Assembly: GCA_027587225.1 (NCBI GenBank)
Contig: JAPDDQ010000001.1
Location: forward strand, 372,001 to 436,000
Origin: Solirubrobacter taibaiensis
Lineage (GTDB): Bacteria; Actinomycetota; Thermoleophilia; Solirubrobacterales; Solirubrobacteraceae
Length of the DNA: 64,000 nucleotides
Reading direction: 5' to 3'
Within the stretch, counting starts at the first letter, position 1; each line of letters opens with the position of its first letter. Below the pieces are notes generated by a model. The model was not told where the DNA came from. It did not search any database and saw nothing but the letters and a program-made list of their open reading frames with translations. Of the stretch, positions 33,242-43,202 are shown piece by piece. The position numbers and the translations under genes were made by a program.

Positions 33242-33245
<4 letters not shown>
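32511..33245 (-). CDS. sdhB: succinate dehydrogenase / fumarate reductase iron-sulfur subunit
   Basis: A 244-residue subunit that carries electrons from the flavoprotein to the membrane anchor. The [2Fe-2S] ligands are in CREGICGSC and the later Cys of GTATC. The [4Fe-4S] ligands are in [12 protein letters not shown], and the [3Fe-4S] ligands in [12 protein letters not shown]. The 244-residue length and the extra loop GQAHGPQRG are typical of the SdhB that pairs with a single five-helix cytochrome b. The ATG at 33245 overlaps the sdhA stop (ATGA). Confidence 0.96.
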
Positions 33246-35154
<1,909 letters not shown>

Positions 35155-35158
<4 letters not shown>

Positions 35159-35835
35159 TTGACCACTCCGAACATGACGGCGAGCGGGAACGAGACGTTG
35201 CCCATCACGATCAGACCCGCGAACCCGATCGAGAACGGCCGGCGCCAATTGCCGAACCAGCCCATGCTCTGGAACAGGCTCCACGCGCCGTGGTAGAGGT
35301 GGATCCCAAGCGCCATGTTCGCGATCACGTACGCGATCGCGACCGGGGTGCGCTCGAAGGAGGCCAGGACGTTGCGGTACACGTCGCCGTGCACGAAGTC
35401 CGGGTTGGCCGTGCCCCACGTGAGGTCCAGCAGGTGGAAGATCACGAAGAAGAAGACGATGATCCCCGTCCAGCGCATCGTCCGCGAGGCGAAGTCGGCG
35501 GCGACGTAGTCGCGCTTGGACTGGTAGCGCTCAGGCCGGGCGCGGCGGTTCATCACGGTGAGCGAGTAAGCGGCGTGGATATGGACGAATACGGCCGCCA
35601 GGAGCAGAAAGCGCACTCCCCACAGCAGCCATTCCCGCGGCAGCGCCGGCTCGCCCACCTCGCGCAGCCACTCCGAGTACTTGTTGAGCGATTCGGCCCC
35701 GAAGTAGATCTTCAGGTTGCCGATCATGTGCACGAGCACGTAGCCCATCAGGATCAGGCCGCTGATGGCCATCGCATATTTCTTGCCGACAGCCGTGGCG
35801 TATAGCGACGGCCGCTTGCGTACCGCGGCGCTCAT
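35155..35835 (-). CDS. sdhC: succinate dehydrogenase cytochrome b subunit (five-helix type)
   Basis: A 226-residue membrane anchor with five hydrophobic helices starting near residues 22, 68, 120, 165 and 200. Histidines suited to bind two haems are in [31 protein letters not shown] and [18 protein letters not shown]. One large subunit replaces the SdhC/SdhD pair, as in Bacteroidetes and many actinobacteria. It is the first gene of sdhC-sdhA-sdhB. ATG at 35835. Confidence 0.93.
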
Positions 35836-35847
35836 GAACGGTTAGCG

Positions 35848-35853
35848 ATCCTA
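35848..35853 (-). promoter_or_regulatory. candidate -10 box of the sdh operon
   Basis: TAGGAT on the minus strand, ending 12 bases before the sdhC ATG. No good -35 is seen at the expected distance, so this is a weak call. Confidence 0.35.
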
Positions 35854-35886
35854 GCTACCGCAGCGTGCCGGACGTGTGCGACTTGC

Positions 35887-35916
35887 CGCTAGGGGCGCCA
35901 ACTGGCGCCCCTAGCG
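35887..35916 (-). terminator. perfect 14-base hairpin after the PIG-L gene
   Basis: Arms CGCTAGGGGCGCCA (35887-35900) and TGGCGCCCCTAGCG (35903-35916) with only AC between them. It begins 10 bases after the stop of the 1166-residue protein gene and precedes the sdh promoter region, so it would separate the two transcripts. No T-run follows, as is common in high-GC actinobacteria. Confidence 0.75.
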
Positions 35917-35925
35917 TCTGTCCGG

Positions 35926-38900
35926 TTACGGGTTGGTCGTGGACAGCGTGAACGTCAGCGTCTTGGCGTACGTGCCCGTGCGGAGCGGGTCGTTGGCCTT
36001 GACGAGCTGCGAGAACTCGAGGTTCACGGCGTCGTTGGACACCGGGCCGCTCCACGTCAGCAGGTTCAGGTTGCTGCCGACGTTGTTGTAGGCGGTGCCG
36101 GTGTTGGCGGCGTTGCGGGCTCGGGCCTGCAAAGGCTCGGGCAGGACGAACGAACCGTTGACCAGGTGGCCGGTGCCGACCGAGGACGGGTCGGACACGC
36201 TCAGGAGCGCATCACCCGCGGTGGAGGTCACGGTGGCCGGCGTCGACGCGAAGTACGTCTTCAGCAGACCGGGCGTGAAGGCACCGAAGCTCGCCGGTGC
36301 GCCCAATGACAGTGAGAGCGTCGCCGGCACCGTGCCGCCGACGGTCCCGCCGGTCGACGTGGCCTTGACCGGCACGTCGAACGCCTGGACCTCGTTGGCC
36401 CCGTTCACGAACGAGACCAGGAGGGAGGCGCCGCTCGCCAGTCGGGCCGCGGTGGCCCCGCTCAGCGACAGCGTGCTCGTCCCGGCCGCGACCGTGAACG
36501 TCTGGGAGGCCAGGATGCCGCCCATCATGTCCGGCGCCCACGGCGGCGTCGTGCCGTCGGCGGCGCTGCACGCGGAGAGCCCGTAGTCCGGCGCGGGGCT
36601 CGCCGCCGGCGTGCAGCTCGTGTTCCACACCCGCGTGTAGCTCTTGTTGCCGTCGATCGGGTTCACGTCGTACAGGAACAGCCGGGCCGTGCCGGCGGCG
36701 CCCGCGGTGACGTTCAGGTTCACTGTCGTGCCCGACACGATCCCGCCGTTGATCTTCAGCCCGCGGCTCTCGGGCGCCGGTTCACGGCCGGAGATCGGCA
36801 CGCCGTTGCGCGCCGACTGCGCGATCGTCTGCGGTGACGCCGCACCGTCGAGGTTCGGGTGCGAGACGTTCGGCGTGCGGTACGTCGTCGGCCGGCCGGC
36901 CGGCGGCGTGTAGCCCGGGAGCGTCGCGCGGCCCCAGCGGTACGGGTCGGACTGGACGCTGCCGAACGTCGACCACGCCAGGCGGGCGCTGTTGTCGATG
37001 TGGCGCAACGTCGTCGAGCCCGCGGCCGCCGTGTTGTCGTTGTCGTAGGGCGTGATGTTCAGCGACACGCGGTTGGGGTCGATCGCCGCCGGCAGGAGCG
37101 CCATCGGGATCTTCACCTCGAGCGTGTAGCCGCCACCCGCGTAGGCGTGGCTCGTGCCCGTGTCGTTGTTGCCCACCCACTGGGCGCTGGAGTACACCTG
37201 CACGCCCGCGGCGTTCGGGGCGTCGTCCACCGTGGCCGCCAGCGGCCCGGTCGAGAAGCCCTGGTGGTTGTCGGCGTCACGCGACCAGCACGGGCCGTTG
37301 ACCCCGTTGCCGTTCGAGTTCGTCGGGTCGTTCGTGAACGGGAAGATCCCGAGCTTGAACGTGTTGGCCGTGTCCATCGCGTTCTCGGAGGCGCGGCCGC
37401 GCGGGTCGATCAGGATCTCGACCGAGTCCGCGAGCCAGTGCGCGACGCACTCGTCCGGCTTGACCGCGTAGGACTGGAACTCGTCGCGGACGCGGATGTA
37501 GAAGAACAGCGCGTCGTCACGCCAAGCCGCCCGCGCGTACGTCGACGTGGGACCGCCGACCTCACCCGAGGTGCCGCAGTCGGTGCCGAACCCGGCCGCG
37601 GGGCAGTTGCCGCCGCCTTCCCAGATCCGGCCGATGTCGAGCAGGTTGCCGGCGTACTCGCCCGGGGAGTCGACGCCGTCCAGCGCTGGCGTCGCGGGCG
37701 CCTGGTTGATGGTGGTCTTCGGCAGGATCGACACGCCGACGGTCTCCGAGCCCGGCCCGCGGGTGGAGTTCGTCGTGTTGACGACGACGTTCACCGACTG
37801 GGTCGCCGGGATCGTCGTATCCACGCTCGTGAGCTTGAGCGTGACCGTCGCGTCGGCGCCGGGCGCGATCGGCCCGTAGGGCGCCGATGGCGTGCTCGAC
37901 GTGAAGTTCGCGGGCAGCGTCCCGAGCGACACCGTGCCGGACTGCGGCACGTCGGACCAGTTGTGGACCTTGACGGGGAAGTCGATCGTCTCACCCATCA
38001 CGATCGTCGCGAGCCCGGCGCTCCGGCCGATGCGCAGCGCCGCGGGCGCCGTGTTGGTGATCCAGTTGTCGTACTCGGCCCACTTGCCGAAGCGCTGGTA
38101 GCGACCCTCGGCGGGGGAGACGAGGCGCACGGTGTCATCCGTGTAGCCCGTCCGGCCGCCGCTCGTGTAACGCGCGGCGATCTTGTACATCGCGTCGACC
38201 GCGGCGCCCGCCGGCGGCGTGACCGAGAACGTGACCGTGTTCGACGTGCCGTCGGTGATCGCGCCCACTGGCTTGGAAGCCGCGTCCGCGGTCCAGCCGG
38301 CCGGCAGTGTCAGCGCCGCCGTGCCCGCGGCCAACGCGCCGCCGCCGGCCTTCAGGTTCAGCGTGACGTCGAACGGCGTGCCCGGCGTGTTGAAGAAGCG
38401 CGAGAAGCTCAGATACTCGAGCGTCCCGAGCGGGAGCCCGCCGGGAACGGCCTTCGTCGCGCCGTAGAGGATCGCGTCGTCCTTGCCGGCCAGCGGGTTG
38501 GCCGTGCCGTCCGCGTTGGCGTTGGGCTCGAACGGGACGTAGGAGTCCGTCATGCCGAAGCGCGAGCAGCCCGGCGCTTGCAGCGTGTTGAACATCACGC
38601 GGCTCTGCGTCGGGTAGGCGCGAGCGCCCTCGGCCGCGACCTGCGCCCACGACTTGGGCGTGCCCGCGGCCTGGCCCTGAACGTTGCCGGCGGGCCACTT
38701 GTAGGGCGAGTCGTACCCGGTCCAGACGCCCGCGACCGCGTCCACGTTGGTCGCCGCGGGGAGGAAGCCGGTGGTGCAGTCGGCAGCGGTCGTCGTGCCG
38801 CCCGTGCCGGTGGTGCTGCCACCGGAGAAGATCTTCTTGACCTGCCAGGTGCTGACGGCGTTCGGGCCCGTCAGCTGCTCCGGGAACATGGCCGGATCTG

Positions 38901-39426
38901 CGGCGGCCTTGACGCCTTCCCAGATGTAGCGGCCGGCCTGCTGATGGTTGCCGTGTCCGGCGTTCAGCGAAGGCGTGAAGCCGATGTACACGTCGGGCTG
39001 CGTCATGCGGATGATCCGCGTGATCCGCCGGAGCGTCTCGTTGCCCCAGAAGAACTGGGTCAGCGGCGCGCTCGTGTTGTAGAAGAAATCGACCGAGTCG
39101 ATGTTGAAGATGTCGATCGTGCCGCTGCGGTAGTGCGCGACGCGATCCTCGTTCTCGCGCCGCAGCCCGAGCGCCGGACCGATCTCGCTGCCGGTGGCGT
39201 TGCCGCCACCCTCGCCGCGCGTGACCATGATGATCCCGCACTTGGTGTCGTACTTCTGGTGCCACACACCACACGGCCCGATGATGCTCGTGTCGTCATC
39301 GGGGTGGGCCCACTCGCCCATGACGTTGATCTTCACGGCCTCGCTGGCCGTGTACGGCGCCGCGGAAGCCGCCGGGACCACCCACAGCGCGATCGCCGTG
39401 GCCAACAGTACGCCGAAACGCCTCAC
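35926..39426 (-). CDS. large secreted PIG-L family deacetylase with carbohydrate-binding region
   Basis: An 1166-residue exported enzyme. Signal peptide MRRFGVLLATAIALWVVPAASA. Residues about 25-300 are a PIG-L/LmbE deacetylase: GEWAHPDDDTSI holds the AHPDD zinc motif and GHGNHQQAGR the later histidines. Next come strand-rich repeats (about 310-590). A region at about 600-830 resembles family-9 carbohydrate-binding modules (ARAAWRDDALFFYIRVRDE, DSVEILIDPRG, YTLEVKIPMALLP). The last 138 residues form a module shared with the protein at 52415-54205, both ending KTLTFTLSTTNP. PIG-L enzymes de-N-acetylate sugars, so an external amino-sugar polymer or glycoconjugate is a likely substrate. GTG at 39426 with AAGGGG upstream. 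Confidence 0.87.
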   Translation of the reverse strand: MRRFGVLLATAIALWVVPAASAAPYTASEAVKINVMGEWAHPDDDTSIIGPCGVWHQKYDTKCGIIMVTRGEGGGNATGSEIGPALGLRRENEDRVAHYRSGTIDIFNIDSVDFFYNTSAPLTQFFWGNETLRRITRIIRMTQPDVYIGFTPSLNAGHGNHQQAGRYIWEGVKAAADPAMFPEQLTGPNAVSTWQVKKIFSGGSTTGTGGTTTAADCTTGFLPAATNVDAVAGVWTGYDSPYKWPAGNVQGQAAGTPKSWAQVAAEGARAYPTQSRVMFNTLQAPGCSRFGMTDSYVPFEPNANADGTANPLAGKDDAILYGATKAVPGGLPLGTLEYLSFSRFFNTPGTPFDVTLNLKAGGGALAAGTAALTLPAGWTADAASKPVGAITDGTSNTVTFSVTPPAGAAVDAMYKIAARYTSGGRTGYTDDTVRLVSPAEGRYQRFGKWAEYDNWITNTAPAALRIGRSAGLATIVMGETIDFPVKVHNWSDVPQSGTVSLGTLPANFTSSTPSAPYGPIAPGADATVTLKLTSVDTTIPATQSVNVVVNTTNSTRGPGSETVGVSILPKTTINQAPATPALDGVDSPGEYAGNLLDIGRIWEGGGNCPAAGFGTDCGTSGEVGGPTSTYARAAWRDDALFFYIRVRDEFQSYAVKPDECVAHWLADSVEILIDPRGRASENAMDTANTFKLGIFPFTNDPTNSNGNGVNGPCWSRDADNHQGFSTGPLAATVDDAPNAAGVQVYSSAQWVGNNDTGTSHAYAGGGYTLEVKIPMALLPAAIDPNRVSLNITPYDNDNTAAAGSTTLRHIDNSARLAWSTFGSVQSDPYRWGRATLPGYTPPAGRPTTYRTPNVSHPNLDGAASPQTIAQSARNGVPISGREPAPESRGLKINGGIVSGTTVNLNVTAGAAGTARLFLYDVNPIDGNKSYTRVWNTSCTPAASPAPDYGLSACSAADGTTPPWAPDMMGGILASQTFTVAAGTSTLSLSGATAARLASGASLLVSFVNGANEVQAFDVPVKATSTGGTVGGTVPATLSLSLGAPASFGAFTPGLLKTYFASTPATVTSTAGDALLSVSDPSSVGTGHLVNGSFVLPEPLQARARNAANTGTAYNNVGSNLNLLTWSGPVSNDAVNLEFSQLVKANDPLRTGTYAKTLTFTLSTTNP

Positions 39427-39439
39427 ACTCGCACCCCTT

Positions 39440-39468
39440 CGAACGACATCGAACAGAGATTGCGTTCG
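39440..39468. promoter_or_regulatory. CGAAC half-site cluster upstream of the PIG-L gene
   Basis: Two direct CGAAC copies exactly 10 bases apart (39440-39444, 39450-39454) and an inverted GTTCG (39464-39468), in the 85-base divergent gap between the PIG-L gene and the secreted protein at 39512. Spacing on one face of the helix suggests a regulator site. It does not fit LexA spacing. Confidence 0.35.
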
Positions 39469-39511
39469 ACGATAATCCCGTTGTCAAGTTGCGCGGCTAC
39501 CCTCGGCTTCC

Positions 39512-40177
39512 GTGCGCTGGATTCTTGGAGTTCTGCTTGTCGCCGCGCTCGCGCTGCCCGCGAGCGCCCACGCCGCCCCGCTGCTGAGCGTGGACCTGGC
39601 GCGTGAGTCCGTGCGCTACGGCCAGGCGCACCGGATCGACGGGACCCTCACCGACGGCACCGCCGTGCTGGCCGATCAGGACGTCGTGCTGGAGGGCCGG
39701 CGCTACCCGTACGAGGGCTCCTACCGCGTCATCGAACGCACCACCACGAACGCCGAGGGCGAGTTCCGGTTCGACACCGAACTGGATCGCAACCACCGGC
39801 TGCGGGTCGTCGCGCCCGCCGAGAACCTGCGATCGGAACGGCTGCAGACCTACACGCTGCCGGCCTTCGAGCTGTCCTTCCGCGCCATCTCGCCCGGTGT
39901 GGTCCGGCTCTACCAGCGCTACACGGTGCCCAAGCAGGTGCGGTTGAGCTCGCCCACGCTGTTCTACCTCGGCCGCCGCGGCGCCGCGCGCGCCTCGATC
40001 CGCCGCACCGGGGAGCTCAAGCGCCTGCGCGCGGGGCGCTACACCTCGCAAGTCACGGTCACGCTCCCGTCGAGCTGGAACGGCGCCTTCCGCTACGCCT
40101 CCTGCTTCCGCGCGTCGGTCGGCTCCGGGATGGGCGACCCGGATCAGAGCTGCCCGAAGTTGGCGTTGCAGTTCTAA
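39512..40177 (+). CDS. secreted protein of unknown function
   Basis: A 221-residue exported protein. Signal peptide MRWILGVLLVAALALPASAHAA. The mature part begins with an Ig-like strand pattern typical of carboxypeptidase-regulatory-like domains (LSVDLARESVRYGQAHRIDGTLTDGTAVLADQDVVLEGRRYPYEG, then TTNAEGEFRFDTELDRNHRLRV). The second half (about 130-221) has two cysteines near the end (ASCFRASVG, DQSCPKLAL). No enzyme motif. GTG start at 39512. Divergent from the PIG-L gene and 33 bases before the DeoR gene. Confidence 0.75.
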   Translation: MRWILGVLLVAALALPASAHAAPLLSVDLARESVRYGQAHRIDGTLTDGTAVLADQDVVLEGRRYPYEGSYRVIERTTTNAEGEFRFDTELDRNHRLRVVAPAENLRSERLQTYTLPAFELSFRAISPGVVRLYQRYTVPKQVRLSSPTLFYLGRRGAARASIRRTGELKRLRAGRYTSQVTVTLPSSWNGAFRYASCFRASVGSGMGDPDQSCPKLALQF

Positions 40178-40187
40178 TCCGCTTCTC

Positions 40188-40204
40188 GCTGTGCAAAGCT
40201 GTGC
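40188..40204 (+). promoter_or_regulatory. direct repeat upstream of the DeoR regulator
   Basis: GCTGTGC occurs at 40188-40194 and again at 40198-40204, exactly one helical turn apart, ending 6 bases before the DeoR GTG. This is a plausible autoregulatory operator of the sugar operon; other copies were not searched for exhaustively. Confidence 0.4.
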
Positions 40205-40210
40205 GTTCTT

Positions 40211-40963
40211 GTGACGCTCCTGCCTGCACAGCGCCGCGCTGAGATCCTTCGCGCCGTCCGCGGAGGCCAGGCGCACGTCTCCGACCTGGCGGAGAGCTTC
40301 GGCGTGTCGGAGATGACCGTGCGCCGCGACCTGCACTCGCTGGCGCGCGACGGCAAGCTCGAGCGCGTCCACGGCGGCGCCGTGCACACCGCGAGCGAGC
40401 CGGGCTTCTCGCAGATCGAGGTGGAGCGCTTCGACGTCAAGGACCGTCTCGGCGCCGCCGCCGCGGCGCTCGTCGAGGACGGCCAGACGGTGATGATCGA
40501 CATCGGCACGTCGACGACGGCGATCTCTCGCCACCTGCACGGCAAGCAGATCACGGTCGTCACGACGAACCTCGCCGTGGTCGAGGAGCTGCTGCCCGAC
40601 CCGGGCATCGAGCTCGTGCTCCCCGGCGGGATCGTGCGCCGCAACTACCGGTCGCTGGTGGGAGTGCTGGCGGAGGATTCGCTGCGCCAGCTCAAGTCCG
40701 ACATCGCGTTCCTGGGCACGAGCGGCGTCGACGCCGAGCTCGGTGTGTGGGACACCACGATGGTCGAGGTGCCGATCAAGCGGCTGATCATCGCGGGGGC
40801 CGACCAGGTCGTCCTGATCGCGGACGTCGCGAAGTTCTCAATGACCGGGATGGTGCGCGTGTGCGGCCCGGAGTCGCTCGACCATGTCGTGACGGACGCG
40901 CCGCTGCCGGCCGCCGTGCGCTCGGTCGTCGACGCGAACGCGATCGAGGTGACGGTGGCATGA
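40211..40963 (+). CDS. DeoR/GlpR family transcriptional regulator of the sugar operon
   Basis: A 250-residue repressor-type protein. The N-terminal winged helix (RRAEILRAVRGGQAHVSDLAESFGVSEMTVRRDLHSLARDGKLERVHGGA) matches the DeoR signature, including VRRDL and RVHGGA. The C-terminal sugar-phosphate sensor domain has MIDIGTSTTAISRHL, VTTNLAVVEELL, LPGGIVRRNYRSLVG and IAFLGTSGVD. Such regulators respond to phosphorylated sugars, which fits the GH4 and PfkB genes behind it. GTG at 40211; the stop overlaps the GH4 ATG (ATGA). Confidence 0.92.
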   Translation: MTLLPAQRRAEILRAVRGGQAHVSDLAESFGVSEMTVRRDLHSLARDGKLERVHGGAVHTASEPGFSQIEVERFDVKDRLGAAAAALVEDGQTVMIDIGTSTTAISRHLHGKQITVVTTNLAVVEELLPDPGIELVLPGGIVRRNYRSLVGVLAEDSLRQLKSDIAFLGTSGVDAELGVWDTTMVEVPIKRLIIAGADQVVLIADVAKFSMTGMVRVCGPESLDHVVTDAPLPAAVRSVVDANAIEVTVA

Positions 40964-42297
40964 AGTTGACGATCGTCGGCGGCGGGGGCTTCCGGGTGCC
41001 GCTCGTGTACGGCGCGCTGCTGGCGCGCCGCGAGCAGCTCGGCTTGGACGAGGTCGTGCTCTACGACATCGACGAAGAGCGGCTCACGCGCATCGGCTAC
41101 GTCCTCGACGGGCTCGCGGCCGAGAAGGGCGTCGCGCTGCCGTTCCGCGCCACGACCGACCTCGTGGACGCCGTCAAGGGCGCCGACTTCGTGTTCTGCG
41201 CGATCCGCGTCGGCCAGCTCGAAGGCCGCGTCATCGACGAGGACGTGCCGCTCGGGATGGGCGTGCTCGGGCAGGAGACGACGGGGCCGGGCGGCATCTG
41301 CTTCGCGCTGCGGACGATCCCGGTGATGACCAAGCTCGCCGAGACGATGGCCGAGCACGCCCCGGACGGCTGGCTGATCAACTTCACCAACCCGGCGGGC
41401 ATGGTCACCGAGGCGCTGCAGCGCGTGCTCGGCGACAAGGTCGTCGGCATCTGCGACTCGCCTTCGGGCATGTGCCGGCGCGTCGCCGCGGTGCTCGGGC
41501 GCGACCCGAAGGAGCTGTGGTTCGACTACTTCGGCCTCAACCACCTCGGCTGGCTGCAAGGCGTGCGCGACGGCACCGGCGCGCCGCTGCTGGAGGAGCT
41601 GTTGGCCGACGACGCGCAGCTCGAGCGCTTCGAGGAGGGCCGGCTGTTCGGCGGCGAGTGGCTGCGGACGATCGGGATGCTCCCGAACGAGTACCTCTAC
41701 TACTTCTATTACGCCGCCGATACGGTCAACGCGATCCGCACCGGCAACCCGCGCGGCGCGTTCCTGCTCCAGCAGCAGCGCGAGTTCTACGCCCGCAACG
41801 GCGCGTCACCCGCGGCCGCGCTGGCCGACTGGCGCGCCACTCGCCACGACCGTGAGCGCACCTACATGGCCGAGGCGCGCAACGCCGCCGGCCAGGAGGG
41901 CGAGCACGACATCGAGGAGAACTCGGGCTACGAGAGCGAGGCGATGGCGGTCGTCGAGGCGATCGTCAACAACACGCGCGAGGTGCTCATCCTCAACACC
42001 GCGAACCGCTCCGCGCTGCCGTTCCTGGACGAGCGCGCCGTGGTCGAGGTGCCGTGCGTCGTCGGCCGCCACGGGCCGATACCGATGGCCATGGGCGAGG
42101 TGCCCGCGCACGCGGCGTCGCTCATCTCGACCATGAAGGACGTGGAGCGCACCACCATCGAGGCGGCGCTGACCGGCTCCGAGCAGCTCGCGATCCGAGC
42201 GCTCGCGTTGCATCCGCTCGTGCCGTCGGTGACCACCGCGCGCGAGATCTTCGACGGGTACCGCCGGCGGCTGCCGGCACTGGAGGCGTTCGTTTGA
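40960..42297 (+). CDS. GH4 family glycosidase (6-phospho-beta-glucosidase-like)
   Basis: A 445-residue NAD- and metal-dependent glycosidase. The Rossmann N-terminus MKLTIVGGGGFRVPLVYGALL binds NAD. Metal and catalytic positions appear as Cys in GICDSPSGMCRR and His in YFGLNHLGWLQGV. TGPGGICFALRTIPV and INFTNPAGMVTEAL are family signatures. GH4 enzymes cleave by oxidation-elimination at C3 and usually act on 6-phosphosugars; GLNHLGW resembles the phospho-beta-glucosidase subgroup. The operon has an ABC importer rather than a PTS, so a non-phosphorylated or later-phosphorylated substrate should be considered. ATG at 40960. Confidence 0.9.
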   Translation: MKLTIVGGGGFRVPLVYGALLARREQLGLDEVVLYDIDEERLTRIGYVLDGLAAEKGVALPFRATTDLVDAVKGADFVFCAIRVGQLEGRVIDEDVPLGMGVLGQETTGPGGICFALRTIPVMTKLAETMAEHAPDGWLINFTNPAGMVTEALQRVLGDKVVGICDSPSGMCRRVAAVLGRDPKELWFDYFGLNHLGWLQGVRDGTGAPLLEELLADDAQLERFEEGRLFGGEWLRTIGMLPNEYLYYFYYAADTVNAIRTGNPRGAFLLQQQREFYARNGASPAAALADWRATRHDRERTYMAEARNAAGQEGEHDIEENSGYESEAMAVVEAIVNNTREVLILNTANRSALPFLDERAVVEVPCVVGRHGPIPMAMGEVPAHAASLISTMKDVERTTIEAALTGSEQLAIRALALHPLVPSVTTAREIFDGYRRRLPALEAFV

Positions 42298-43202
42298 GCG
42301 TCGATCTGGCCTGCGCCGAGCCGGCGTTCCTGGACCTGACGATGGTCGGGCTGGATCAGATCCCGAAGCCGGGCGAGGAACGCCTGGCCGAGGACTTCCT
42401 GCGTTCGCCCGGTGGCGGCGCGATCACCGCGATCGGCGCGGCGCGGCTGGGTCTCACCAGCGCGCTCGTGTCCCCGCTCGGCGACGACGGCGTCGGCATG
42501 ATGCTGCGCTCGATGCTCGCCGACGAGGGCGTGCGCTGGGACGGCCGGCTCGTGGAGCGCACGCCGGTGACGGTGATCATGCCGACCGACGGCGACCGTG
42601 CCATGGCGACCTTTGACCCGGGGGAGAGCGTGACGGCCTCCGAGCTCGCAGCAGTGGAGCCGAGCTCGGTGGTGCTGTCCATCCCTCGATTGCCCCTCGC
42701 GCCGGCGGGCGCTCGCGTGTACGTCTCGGTTGGTGACCTGGACGCGCGGGCGCTCGCCGGTGGCGAGCTGCCGGACCTGAGCGGTGCACGTGCGCTGCTG
42801 GTCAATGAGCGCGAGGCGCACCTGTTGACCGGTGCCGCGGACGCGGAGTCGGCGGCTGCGCAGCTCGCGCAGGCGGCGCCGCAGGTGATCGTGACGTTGG
42901 GCCCGGAAGGCGCACTTGCCGCCGGTGCGGAGGGGACGGTCCACGTCGAAGGCGTGGCCGTCGAAGTAGTCGACACGACAGGCGCCGGCGACTTGTTCGC
43001 CGCCGCCTTCGTGTGGGCCGACCATTGGGGAGCAGCGCTCGAGCAGCGTCTGCGCTGGGCGGTCCTGTATGCATCCCTCTCAGTGAGGGTCGCCACCGCG
43101 GTTGCGGGGGCGGTGACGTTGAGGGCGCTCTTGGAGGAGGGCGCAGGACATGGGCTGACGTCGCCAGTGCGACAGCCGGCAGCGATGAAGGAGGACCAGT
43201 GA
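42294..43202 (+). CDS. PfkB family carbohydrate kinase
   Basis: A 302-residue ribokinase-like kinase. The PfkB N-terminal glycine motif is SPGGGAITAIGAARLGLTSALVSPLGDDGVG. The C-terminal ATP-site signature DTTGAGDLFAAAF contains the catalytic Asp. LLVNEREAHLLTG is the typical middle motif. It phosphorylates a sugar or sugar acid delivered by the operon; the identity is unknown. The TTG at 42294 overlaps the GH4 stop (TTGA). The last 80 bases contain the strong ribosome site of the next gene. Confidence 0.88.
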   Translation: MSVDLACAEPAFLDLTMVGLDQIPKPGEERLAEDFLRSPGGGAITAIGAARLGLTSALVSPLGDDGVGMMLRSMLADEGVRWDGRLVERTPVTVIMPTDGDRAMATFDPGESVTASELAAVEPSSVVLSIPRLPLAPAGARVYVSVGDLDARALAGGELPDLSGARALLVNEREAHLLTGAADAESAAAQLAQAAPQVIVTLGPEGALAAGAEGTVHVEGVAVEVVDTTGAGDLFAAAFVWADHWGAALEQRLRWAVLYASLSVRVATAVAGAVTLRALLEEGAGHGLTSPVRQPAAMKEDQ

